From Pseudomonadota bacterium (GTDB lineage Bacteria > Pseudomonadota > Alphaproteobacteria > Rhizobiales > Xanthobacteraceae), in contig JAEWBL010000498.1 of the NCBI GenBank assembly GCA_023391175.1, positions 1 to 6,212 of the forward strand: a DNA stretch of 6,212 bases, written 5' to 3'. A program made the translations under genes and the position numbers. Within the stretch, counting starts at the first letter, position 1, and every line of letters begins with the position of its first letter. The notes beneath the pieces were generated by a model that had not been told where the DNA came from, made no database searches, and was given only the letters and a program-made list of their open reading frames with translations. This document shows positions 1-5,699 of this stretch, one piece after another.

Positions 1-84
1 CCCCAACATGCACGGATGCTTGCCGCGCAAATTTGGGCGCAACGCTAAAACTTAAATTATATCAATTCATTAATCAGCCATTGG
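1..84. other. AT-rich gene-free edge downstream of the methyltransferase
   Basis: This stretch follows the TAA stop of the methyltransferase, which reads leftward. Bases 46-78 are clearly richer in A and T than the rest of the window, and an imperfect palindrome centred on CAAATTTG lies at 24-39. I see no convincing gene. The palindrome has no clear U-tract after it in the leftward direction, so it is not a good intrinsic terminator. The AT-rich patch contains TATAAT on the minus strand (56-61) but no matching -35 box at the right distance. The patch may hold the promoter of a gene lying outside the window. Confidence 0.4.
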
Positions 85-807
85 TTACCGCCCGGCGGTC
101 TCCTGACATCGCGCCAGCAGCAGGGCGCGGTGGGGCTGTTCCAGGCGGATGCCAGCCGCCTCCGCAACGCCCCAGCGGGCCAGAAGCGCCTCGACGGCAC
201 CACGATGCCGTTCCGCCGCTGCGGCGCGCGCGGGATCGACGGCAACCGCCCGCGCGAGGAAGCTATCCACCCCGGCGACACGACGCACGTCGTCGTAATC
301 GAGCCGACGCACCGCCTGTGCCACTCCGCGCGCAATACAGTCCAAGAGGGCGTCCTGCGCGAGGCCGCGGATAGCTGTCTCATCCTCCACCGGCCGCAAC
401 ACCTCGAAATAGCTGCCTTCGGCCAAGGGCTCCACCACCAGCACCGGCCCACGGCTGACCCTGAGCGCCTCGCCAAGCGCCGCCGCCATCAGTTGCGTCG
501 GGACATGGTGAAGGCTGTTGAGGAAGACCACGGCGTCGAAGCTTCCGTCCGCGAAAGGCAACGCCTCGGCACCGGCCTCGGTGAACGTCGCCTCCGGCAC
601 CGCCGCCCGCGCCGCCGCGATGGCCTCCGGCCCCGGATCGATGCCGTGGACGCACGCGCCCCGCGCTGTCAGCGCCCGCGCCAGCGCGCCATGGCCGCAG
701 CCGATATCGAGGAGGGAACGCCCGTTGAGCGGCCCGAGCCAGTCCTCGATCACCGCCAACGCCGTGCCCTCCGGCCGCCGCACCGTATCTGATGGATGTC
801 CGCTCAT
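85..807 (-). CDS. class I SAM-dependent methyltransferase (Methyltransf_11/25-like)
   Basis: This is a predicted soluble cytoplasmic methyltransferase of 240 residues that would transfer a methyl group from S-adenosylmethionine to an unidentified small molecule. The Rossmann-fold signatures are in order: motif I LLDIGCGHG at about 32-40, the acidic residue that binds the SAM ribose at D57 (GIDPG), the ALPFADGSFDAVV segment at about 82-94, and LNSLHHV at about 96-102. The last segment resembles the SLHH/ALHH motif of the UbiE/Methyltransf_11 group. The C-terminal 110 residues are alanine- and arginine-rich and give no clue to the acceptor. The start at 807 is preceded by an AGGGA ribosome-binding sequence that overlaps the TAG stop of the upstream MocR gene (12 bases lie between the two genes). 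The two genes are therefore almost certainly cotranscribed and translationally coupled. The methyltransferase fold is sure; the substrate is unknown. Confidence 0.9.
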   Translation of the reverse strand: MSGHPSDTVRRPEGTALAVIEDWLGPLNGRSLLDIGCGHGALARALTARGACVHGIDPGPEAIAAARAAVPEATFTEAGAEALPFADGSFDAVVFLNSLHHVPTQLMAAALGEALRVSRGPVLVVEPLAEGSYFEVLRPVEDETAIRGLAQDALLDCIARGVAQAVRRLDYDDVRRVAGVDSFLARAVAVDPARAAAAERHRGAVEALLARWGVAEAAGIRLEQPHRALLLARCQETAGR

Positions 808-819
808 CGCGTTCTGTCC

Positions 820-2346
820 CTAAAGCGCGCCGCGCAGCCGGTGGATGCCGGCCTCGATCTGCTCCTCGGCGAGGGAGGCGTAGCCGAGGAGGAGCCAGTC
901 GTTGCTCACGTCGGCAGTGCCGTATTCATGCCCGCCGCCGTTCTGGATGGTGTAGAGGCCGACGTTGCGGCTCTTGGCCAGCGCTGCCATCTGGTGCGCG
1001 CGGGGCAGGCCGGGGGGCAGCTTCCAGGCGAGGTGGGTGCCCGCCTCCGTGCCGCGCAGCTCCACCCGCCCGAAGGCATCGCGCAAGGCGGAGACCAGCA
1101 CATTGCGGCGCTGCTGGTAGCGCAGCCGCACCCGTCGCAGATGGCGCACGAAGCCCCCCGTATGCAGGAATTCGGCGAGCGCCGCCTGCTCCAGCCACAC
1201 ATGGCCGTTGTCGAGCAGCGCCTTCGCCGCGCCCGCAGCCGGGGCAAGGTGATCGGGGAAAATGGCGAAGCCGGTCCTTAGCCCGGCGCCCAGCGATTTG
1301 GAGAAGGTGCCGAGATAGATCACGTTTTCCGGGCTCATGGCTTTGAGCGCCGGCAGCAGCATCCCGCCATAGTGGAACTCGCTGTCGTAATCGTCCTCGA
1401 TCAGATAGGCCCCGGTGCGATCGGCCCAGGAGAGCAGTTGCTGCCGCCGCTCCAGCGAGAGCACGCCGCCCATGGGATATTGGTGCGAGGGCATCACATA
1501 GGCGAGCTGCGCCGCCACCCCGGCGAGGCGGGACGTGTCGATGCCCTGCTCGTCCACCGGCAGCGGGTGGAGGCGCATGTTGACGCTTTCGAACAGATAG
1601 GCGGCGCCCTGGCTGCACGGGTTTTCAACCACCACCGCGTCGCCCTCCCGCGCCAGCACCCGGAGCGCGAGGTTGAGGGCGAGCTGCGCGCCGGCGACGA
1701 TCACCACCTGCTCAGGCCGCACATGGATGTCGCGCATCACCGCCACATGGTCGGCGATGGCGGTGCGCAGAGCCATCAGCCCACACGGCTCGCCATATTC
1801 GGTGAGATTGTGCCCCGCCACCGCGAGGGCATGCAGCACGAGGCGCCGCCACGTCTTCAGCGGGAAGGCGCGCGGATCGGTGCGCTGGGGCCAGAAATCG
1901 ATGGGGATGCGGCTGGTGTTGAGGATGGAATGGGGCCGCCCGGTGAACGCGGCGGGCGCGAGCTTTTCCGGCGAGCGTCGCTCCACCGGCGCCTCCGCCC
2001 GAACTGCGGATGTTGCCGTGATCGAGGCGGACGCGCTGACCGACGCACTCACCGATGCACTCATGGCCGCCTCGGGCACCACAGCGGCCACATAGGTCCC
2101 GACCATGGGGCGGGTCACGAGATAGCCCTCGTTGATGAGCCGCTCATAGGCGAACGTCACCGAATTGCGCGAGACGCCAAGCTGCTGGGCGAGATGGCGG
2201 GAGGACGGCACCGCCGCCTCGGCCTTCAATCGCCCGTCGAGGATCTGCTGGCGGATCTGCTCGAAGAGCTGTTCCTGGAGGCTCAAGGCGGAGGCGCGGT
2301 CGAGGGAGATCAGCACGGCGTCGCAATCCCACGAGATCTTGCCCAT
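820..2346 (-). CDS. MocR/PdxR-family transcriptional regulator (GntR HTH fused to PLP aminotransferase domain)
   Basis: This DNA-binding regulator uses a PLP-bound aminotransferase-like domain to sense an amine or amino acid effector. Numbering is from the ATG at 2346 (508 residues, usual for MocR). A GntR winged helix covers about 22-86 (SLQEQLFEQIRQQILDGRL, then PSSRHLAQQLGVSRNSV). A Ser/Ala-rich linker follows at about 95-114. The fold-type I aminotransferase domain runs from about 148 to the end. It has YGEPCG (183-188, usually YGDPxG), MPSHQYPMG (285-293), EDDYDSEF (317-324, PLP-ring aspartate) and TFSKSLGAGLRTG with predicted PLP lysine K350. All key PLP residues look intact. A longer reading from a GTG at 2463 adds 39 residues that resemble no part of the family and span the repeat-rich control region, so I prefer 2346, although neither start has a strong ribosome-binding site. 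The gene is in an operon with the methyltransferase and divergent from the CinA-like gene. MocR genes usually control themselves and a neighbour. Confidence 0.93.
   Translation of the reverse strand: MGKISWDCDAVLISLDRASALSLQEQLFEQIRQQILDGRLKAEAAVPSSRHLAQQLGVSRNSVTFAYERLINEGYLVTRPMVGTYVAAVVPEAAMSASVSASVSASASITATSAVRAEAPVERRSPEKLAPAAFTGRPHSILNTSRIPIDFWPQRTDPRAFPLKTWRRLVLHALAVAGHNLTEYGEPCGLMALRTAIADHVAVMRDIHVRPEQVVIVAGAQLALNLALRVLAREGDAVVVENPCSQGAAYLFESVNMRLHPLPVDEQGIDTSRLAGVAAQLAYVMPSHQYPMGGVLSLERRQQLLSWADRTGAYLIEDDYDSEFHYGGMLLPALKAMSPENVIYLGTFSKSLGAGLRTGFAIFPDHLAPAAGAAKALLDNGHVWLEQAALAEFLHTGGFVRHLRRVRLRYQQRRNVLVSALRDAFGRVELRGTEAGTHLAWKLPPGLPRAHQMAALAKSRNVGLYTIQNGGGHEYGTADVSNDWLLLGYASLAEEQIEAGIHRLRGAL
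2026..2061 (-). repeat. 12-bp tandem repeat, three units, in the MocR linker
   Basis: Three consecutive 12-bp units at 2061-2050, 2049-2038 and 2037-2026 (minus-strand AGTGCATCGGTG, AGTGCGTCGGTC, AGCGCGTCCGCC) encode SASV-SASV-SASA. They lie in the flexible linker between the winged helix and the aminotransferase domain of the MocR protein. The units have drifted from each other. This fits an old slippage expansion that lengthens the linker in frame. MocR linker length is known to vary widely, so function is probably tolerant of this. Confidence 0.75.
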
Positions 2347-2370
2347 GAGATCTTGGCCGGGGAGATCGTG
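2333..2370 (+). repeat. three direct copies of GAGATC(T/G)TG around the MocR start
   Basis: GAGATCTTG occurs at 2333-2341 and 2347-2355, and GAGATCGTG at 2362-2370. The periods are 14 and 15 bp. The copies straddle the preferred MocR start codon (complement of 2344-2346). The first contributes to coding sequence just after the start and the other two lie upstream. They could be an operator sub-site, a remnant of local duplication, or chance. The spacing close to that of the neighbouring ACTGGCCC pair is the only reason to take them as regulatory. Confidence 0.35.
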
Positions 2371-2431
2371 GCCAGTGTCCGGGCAGGGCTGCATGTTGGC
2401 ACCGGTTGGGGCCAGTTGCGAGAGGGCCAGT
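2370..2431 (-). promoter_or_regulatory. candidate MocR operator: ACTGGCC(C) direct repeats
   Basis: On the minus strand, ACTGGCCC occurs at 2431-2424 and again at 2416-2409, a direct repeat with 15-bp period. A third partial copy, ACTGGCC, lies at 2376-2370. All are within 85 bp upstream of the preferred MocR start at 2346, where an autoregulatory operator would be expected. Characterised MocR proteins such as TauR, GabR and PdxR bind direct repeats near or over the promoter, and the TauR motif, as I recall it, also begins CTGG. The same 8-mer is repeated at 4839-4869. I could not identify clean -35/-10 boxes. Binding is inferred. Confidence 0.5.
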
Positions 2432-2443
2432 CGCTGACGGCGT

Positions 2444-2526
2444 TTTGGGACCACCCCGGCCACTTGCTTGACTTACCGGCGGGGCGGCAACCATTTTCAC
2501 CGTTGACGCGCGTGCTTTGTCCCAAA
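2444..2526. promoter_or_regulatory. divergent control region with inverted pair TTTGGGAC/GTCCCAAA
   Basis: TTTGGGAC at 2444-2451 is matched by its reverse complement GTCCCAAA at 2519-2526, with 67 bp between them. The right copy is also inside a small perfect palindrome, CTTTG-TCC-CAAAG (2515-2527). Between the arms lie two plus-strand TTGAC boxes: TTGACT at 2468-2473, with a weak -10-like CCATTT at 2491-2496 after a 17-bp spacer, and TTGACG at 2503-2508. These are the best candidates I see for the promoter of the CinA-like gene, but the -10 match is poor and the call is tentative. Confidence 0.3.
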
Positions 2527-2554
2527 GGCCGCGCCCGCAGCCGAGGCGAACCGC

Positions 2555-3079
2555 ATGCCCGAGACCGCTCTGCTCCAGGCGGACGAAACCTTATTTCCCG
2601 CGTCCCTCCTCACTCTCGCCGCCGACGTGCTCGCGGCCGCCCGCGCGCGGAACATCCGCCTTGCCGCCGCCGAGACGGTAACGTCGGGCCTGGTCGCCGC
2701 CTGCCTCACTTCAGTGTCCGGTGCCTCGGAAATCTTCGAGCGGGGCTATGTGCTCTACCATTCCTCGGCCAAGGCCACCGGCCTCGATGTGCCGGCCGCC
2801 ATCTCCGCCGCCCACGGCGCGGTGAGCGCGGAGGTCACGCGGGGCCTCGCCCAGGGCCTGCTCGGCCATTCCGAGGCGGGCGCCACCGTCGCCATCACCG
2901 GCTACGCCGGGCCGGGCGGGGGCAATGCGGTGAACCCCGTGGGCACCATCTTCGTCGCGGTGGCCACCCGCGACGGAGGGCTCGCGGAAGAGCGCCACGT
3001 CTTCCCCGGCAGCCGGGACAACGTGCGCCTGTGCGCGGTGCAGGCTGCGCTCGCTCTGCTCAAGTCCCAACTCGGCTGA
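2555..3079 (+). CDS. CinA C-terminal domain / PncC-like protein with altered AES-x-TGG motif
   Basis: This is a 174-residue stand-alone CinA C-terminal domain protein. The family includes PncC, which deamidates nicotinamide mononucleotide to nicotinate mononucleotide in NAD salvage. The length fits the single-domain form. Matching segments are FERGYVLYHSSAK (61-73, conserved lysine K73), HGAVS (87-91), TGYAGPGGG (115-123), NPVGT (127-131) and FPGSRDNVR (150-158). The signature at the N-terminal side, normally AES-x-TGG, reads AETVTSG (39-45): the serine is threonine and the first glycine is serine. The region otherwise aligns well (LVAACLTSVSGAS follows), so this is substitution and not misreading. 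Deamidase activity is therefore uncertain. The N-terminus has about 15 extra residues compared with E. coli PncC. The start has a GAGG element 8 bases upstream. The stop is 10 bases before the GTPase gene, so the two are probably one operon. Confidence 0.88.
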   Translation: MPETALLQADETLFPASLLTLAADVLAAARARNIRLAAAETVTSGLVAACLTSVSGASEIFERGYVLYHSSAKATGLDVPAAISAAHGAVSAEVTRGLAQGLLGHSEAGATVAITGYAGPGGGNAVNPVGTIFVAVATRDGGLAEERHVFPGSRDNVRLCAVQAALALLKSQLG

Positions 3080-3089
3080 CACCCCGCGC

Positions 3090-4064
3090 ATGAGCGACAT
3101 CCCGGTCGTCCTCGTCACCGGCTTTCTCGGCGCGGGCAAGACGACCCTGCTCAACGATCTGCTGAAGCGCCCGGCGTTCCGCGACACCGCCGTCATCATC
3201 AACGAGGCGGGCGACGCCGGCATCGACCACACGCTCATCGAGACGGGCAGCGACGAGGTGATGCTGCTGGAGGGCGGCTGCATCTGCTGCCGCATGAAGG
3301 GCTCGCTGAACGCCACGCTCAACGGCCTCCTGCGCCGCCGCGCCATGGACGGGCTCTCCTTCCGCCGGGTGGTGGTGGAGACGAGCGGCCTCGCCGACCC
3401 CGCGCCGGTGCTCCATGCGCTGATCGCCGATCCCCTGTTCAACCGGCACTTCTCCATCGCCGGCGTGACGACCGTGGTGGATGCGGCGAACTTCGCCGCC
3501 ACCCTCGCCCACCATCCCGAGGGCATGACGCAGGTCGCTCTCGCCGACCGCATCCTCATCAGCAAGGCGGACCTTGCGACGGCGGACCAGCTCGCCGCCG
3601 CCGAGCGCGAGGTGGCCATGCTCAATCCGCTGGCGGAATGCCACGTGCTGCCGGCGACGGCGCGCGACGGGACGCTGCTCTGGATCGACCCGCGTGAGAC
3701 GCCGCGCCCGCTCAGCCGGCGCTTCTCGGCCACCGGCGTCGGTCATGCGGTCACAACCGCCTCCCTCGCCTTCCCCGGCCGCCTGACACAGGATGAGGTG
3801 GATGCCTGGCTCGACCGTGTGAGCGATCTGTTCGGCGCCGCCTTGCTGCGCCTCAAGGGCATCCTGCATCTCGAAGAGGTGCCCCAGCCGGTGGTGCTGC
3901 ACGGGGTGCAGGGGCTGGTCTACTCCCCCGGGCTCCTCGCCCACGCGGCGGACGGCGAGAACCGCATGGTCCTCATCGCCCGCGGCATCGAGGAGCAGGA
4001 CCTCGCCGACGCGCTGACCTTGCTCGCCGGCATGGCCCGGCACCGGCCCGAGGCCGGCGCCTAG
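3090..4064 (+). CDS. COG0523 (CobW/G3E family) GTP-binding protein
   Basis: This is a cytoplasmic G3E-family P-loop GTPase of 324 residues. Members of COG0523 act as metal chaperones or insertases, for cobalt, zinc or other metals, delivering metal to enzymes under GTP control. Visible motifs are the Walker A GFLGAGKT (11-18), the metal-binding CxCC signature GGCICC with C64, C66 and C67, the Walker B region VVVETSGLADP (94-104), and ISKAD (157-161) in place of the common NKxD guanine-specificity motif. The CobW_C domain lies at about 218-316 and contains KGILHLEE and VVLHGVQGLVYSP. There is no histidine-rich tail or insert of the type found in CobW proper or in many zinc-linked members, so the metal cannot be told. 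I see no cobalamin gene or recognised metal enzyme near it. Its close link to the upstream CinA-like gene (10 bp) suggests cotranscription. The TAG stop is the first part of the following repeat element. Confidence 0.93.
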   Translation: MSDIPVVLVTGFLGAGKTTLLNDLLKRPAFRDTAVIINEAGDAGIDHTLIETGSDEVMLLEGGCICCRMKGSLNATLNGLLRRRAMDGLSFRRVVVETSGLADPAPVLHALIADPLFNRHFSIAGVTTVVDAANFAATLAHHPEGMTQVALADRILISKADLATADQLAAAEREVAMLNPLAECHVLPATARDGTLLWIDPRETPRPLSRRFSATGVGHAVTTASLAFPGRLTQDEVDAWLDRVSDLFGAALLRLKGILHLEEVPQPVVLHGVQGLVYSPGLLAHAADGENRMVLIARGIEEQDLADALTLLAGMARHRPEAGA

Positions 4065-4167
4065 AGCAATTCCGGCGAACTCCGGTTCACCGGAATTGGT
4101 CTATGTCTCTGAGTTTTCGCATTTTCTTCACGCGAATCGGAATCCACTTCGCTTGAAAATGCGCTAG
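4061..4167. repeat. RIME-like 107-bp intergenic element with two palindromes
   Basis: The element begins CTAGAGC and ends GCGCTAG. It holds two strong hairpins. The first has arms CAATTCCGG (4067-4075) and CCGGAATTG (4090-4098), extended inward by GAAC/GTTC around a TCCG loop with one mismatch. The second has arms CGCATTTTC (4118-4126) and GAAAATGCG (4155-4163), with an inner GCGAA/TTCGC pair (4132-4136, 4148-4152). From memory, Rhizobium-specific intergenic mosaic elements are about 108 bp with two large palindromes and sit between genes, and phrases such as GCGAAGTGGAT and GAAAATGCG recur in such elements. It fills the gap between two convergent genes, so it may also act as a two-way terminator or mRNA stabiliser. 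Family assignment is by recall and not by search. Confidence 0.72.
4067..4098. terminator. strong hairpin after the GTPase gene, possible terminator
   Basis: The first palindrome of the repeat element can form a stem of 13 base pairs with one C-A mismatch and a 4-base loop, three bases after the GTPase stop codon. It lacks a clear run of T on either side, so it would be an atypical intrinsic terminator. It could instead mark an mRNA 3' end protected from exonucleases, as REP elements do. Confidence 0.35.
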
Positions 4168-4179
4168 GTCGAGGGCAGG

Positions 4180-4674
4180 TCACCCGCCATTGGCCTGGAC
4201 GCACTGGTTGACGCGGGCCCACGCCTCCTTGGCGCGCTTGCCGAGATTGACCGTGCCCACATCCTCGGAATCCGGCAGCGAGAACTGGTAGGCGCCGGCG
4301 GCCGCGATATGGTCGATGGCGACGAAGGGCATGATGAACCACATGCGGTTGCCATCGGCGCCGCCCGGCACCGTCCATTCCAGCATGCCGCGCGGCTTGC
4401 CGGGAACGTTGACGATGGTGCCCTTGAAGTCGCCCTTGCGACCCTCTGCCTTCACGCTCATGTAGACGTGACCGTCGGTGCGTCGGGCGATGATGTCGTC
4501 ACGGTTGCCGACCTTGCGCGTGGCGCGGCAGTTGACGATGCCGGACTTCTCCGTGGTGGCGGTGAAGGTCCAGCCATCGAAGCCCGCCCCATAGGGCTTG
4601 ACCTGGGCCTGCGCGCCCCCAGCGGTGGCAAGGGTGGCGGCGACGGCGAGCGCGGCGAGAATACCCGTCTTCAT
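4180..4674 (-). CDS. small secreted/periplasmic protein of unrecognised family
   Basis: I do not recognise the family. The product has 164 residues from the ATG at 4674. It opens with a clear Sec signal peptide: lysine at position 2, a hydrophobic Ala/Leu stretch, and an AQA cleavage site after residue 23. The mature protein of about 141 residues should be periplasmic or exported. Two cysteines remain, C49 and C158 (SGIVNCRATRK and NQCVQANGG), and could form one disulfide joining the two ends. GFDGWTFTAT (31-40), the NCRATR segment and MWFIMPFVAIDHI (111-123) suggest a compact beta-rich domain. There are no catalytic motifs. The start at 4674 is favoured because it opens the signal peptide and has AAAGG 6 bases upstream. 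An in-frame ATG at 4878 would bury the signal peptide. The gene is convergent with the GTPase gene and divergent from the decarboxylase-like gene, so it is probably monocistronic. Confidence 0.82.
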   Translation of the reverse strand: MKTGILAALAVAATLATAGGAQAQVKPYGAGFDGWTFTATTEKSGIVNCRATRKVGNRDDIIARRTDGHVYMSVKAEGRKGDFKGTIVNVPGKPRGMLEWTVPGGADGNRMWFIMPFVAIDHIAAAGAYQFSLPDSEDVGTVNLGKRAKEAWARVNQCVQANGG

Positions 4675-4838
4675 GTGCGGCCTTTGGGTCGGAGATAAGG
4701 GGTGAAGGATGGGGCGTGGCGCCTCGCCGGCTTGTCCCCCCCGGCCAAGCTCCAGCAGGGGCCACGTGTATGAAATATCGGCTGAATGCAAGCTGAACCA
4801 AGCGTGGCAGAATGGCGGCGACCCCGCAGGCCGCCGCC

Positions 4839-4869
4839 ACTGGCCCCATGATCGAGACTGGCCCCATGA
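4839..4869 (+). promoter_or_regulatory. candidate operator: 13-bp direct repeat ACTGGCCCCATGA
   Basis: ACTGGCCCCATGA occurs perfectly at 4839-4851 and 4857-4869, an 18-bp period. The repeat is in the divergent region between the secreted-protein gene and the decarboxylase-like gene, 80-110 bp before the latter's preferred start. Its first 8 bases are the same ACTGGCCC found as a tandem pair upstream of the MocR gene. A MocR-type regulator binding both sites is an economical explanation. I could not place the promoter boxes: the nearest AT-rich patch is at 4766-4800. Confidence 0.5.
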
Positions 4870-4949
4870 GCCCGCCACGAGCCGGCGCTACCGTGGACCC
4901 CTGCCCCGCCCTAGCGTTCAGGCACAGGATGGAAGCGAGCGAGACCGCA

Positions 4950-5699
4950 ATGGCCAGCACTTTTTCGGCGAAGACCTTCTCCGGCACCGTGGGCATCGTC
5001 CCCGCCCTCGATATCGAGACGCAGGAGAAGTTCGATGCGGTCGTGAAGGCCACGAGCGGCGTCCCGGGCGTCGCCGGCTACAAGCTCGGCCTCACCAGCG
5101 TGCTGCGCCATGGCCTGAAGGAGTCCATGCGGCGCGTGCGCGACCTCACCGACCTGCCCATTCTCTACGACCACCAGAAGGCCGGTCCGGACATGCCGGA
5201 CATGGCAAAGAAGTTCACCGCCCTGTGCGCCGACGCCGAGGTGGACGGGCTGATCCTGTTCCCCGTCGCCGGCCCCACCGCGGTGGACGGCTTCGTCGGC
5301 GAGGCACTCAAGGCCGGCATCGCGCCGGTGGTGGGCGGCGAGATTCCGGTGGCCGATTACGGCGTCTCCGGCGGCGGCTATCTGCTCGACAATGCGCTGG
5401 ACCTCATCCTCGCCCGCGCGGCCGAGGGTGGCGCCGACCATTTTGTGCTGCCCGCCCACGATGCCGCAAAGGTCACCCGCTGGTCCGGCTGGATCGCCGC
5501 GAACGTGAAAAATCCGCTGGTGTTCCTCACCGGTTTCGGTTCGCTGGGCGGCACCATCGAGGGGGCGTTCGCCGCCGCGGCGGCCTGCCCGCGCCGCTTC
5601 GCCATCGTCGGCCGCCTCATCACCGACGCGAAGGACCCGGCCGCTGCCGCGGCGGCCCTCTATGAGAAGATGCAGGCGCTGGAGGCCGCGGCCTCATGA
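4950..5699 (+). CDS. OMP decarboxylase-superfamily (HUMPS-like) protein, divergent
   Basis: This looks like a beta/alpha-barrel enzyme of the orotidine-5'-phosphate decarboxylase suprafamily, which also holds 3-keto-gulonate-6-phosphate decarboxylase and hexulose-6-phosphate synthase. From the ATG at 4950 it has 249 residues, the family's normal size. Segments seen are VGIVPALDIE (14-23, D21), GYKLG (43-47, K45), ILYDHQKAGPDMPD (71-84, with D74, K77 and D81), and the phosphate-binding pair TGFGSLGG (194-201) and GRLITDAKDP (221-230). The usual catalytic motif is DxKxxD; here it is DxxKxxxD, so a normal pyrimidine role is doubtful. In-frame ATGs at 4812, 4848, 4866 and 4929 would add up to 46 low-complexity residues. 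The family normally begins just before the PALD strand, so 4950 is preferred, though its ribosome-binding site is weak. It overlaps the aldehyde dehydrogenase gene by ATGA, so the two products probably act in one pathway. It could be an uncharacterised aldolase or decarboxylase. Confidence 0.75.
   Translation: MASTFSAKTFSGTVGIVPALDIETQEKFDAVVKATSGVPGVAGYKLGLTSVLRHGLKESMRRVRDLTDLPILYDHQKAGPDMPDMAKKFTALCADAEVDGLILFPVAGPTAVDGFVGEALKAGIAPVVGGEIPVADYGVSGGGYLLDNALDLILARAAEGGADHFVLPAHDAAKVTRWSGWIAANVKNPLVFLTGFGSLGGTIEGAFAAAAACPRRFAIVGRLITDAKDPAAAAAALYEKMQALEAAAS

Noticed and set aside
56..61. TATAAT on the minus strand near the left edge as a promoter
   Set aside because: No -35 box at 16-18 bp, and the surrounding patch is generally AT-rich, so the match is weak evidence.
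130..792. 220-codon plus-strand frame opposite the methyltransferase
   Set aside because: The minus-strand frame has the full SAM-binding motif set. This one has none and is full of Arg, Pro and His.
2347..2463. GTG start at 2463 for the MocR gene
   Set aside because: The extra 39 residues match nothing expected before the winged helix, no ribosome-binding site precedes the GTG, and the stretch holds the candidate operator repeats.
1372..3093. 573-codon plus-strand open frame antisense to the MocR gene and running into the CinA-like gene
   Set aside because: It is an artefact of high GC: the translation is low-complexity, rich in Arg/Gly/His, and has no motif, while the overlapping frames encode clear families.
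2711..3733. Long minus-strand frame under the CinA-like and GTPase genes (with another at 3060-4043)
   Set aside because: These are shadow frames of two well-supported genes, with composition typical of antisense readings.
4061..4167. Reading the double palindrome as a CRISPR unit, attachment site or insertion sequence end
   Set aside because: There are only two unlike palindromes, no spacers, no transposase or integrase nearby, and the layout fits a non-coding intergenic repeat.
4675..4878. Longer start for the secreted protein at 4878
   Set aside because: It would place 68 residues ahead of an obvious signal peptide.
4812..4949. Upstream ATGs (4812, 4848, 4866, 4929) for the OMPDC-like gene
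   Set aside because: The added residues are Ala/Pro-rich and unlike the family, which starts near the first beta strand. The ATG at 4929 has AGG directly touching it, too close to act as a ribosome-binding site. The 4929 start is the only one I would still consider.
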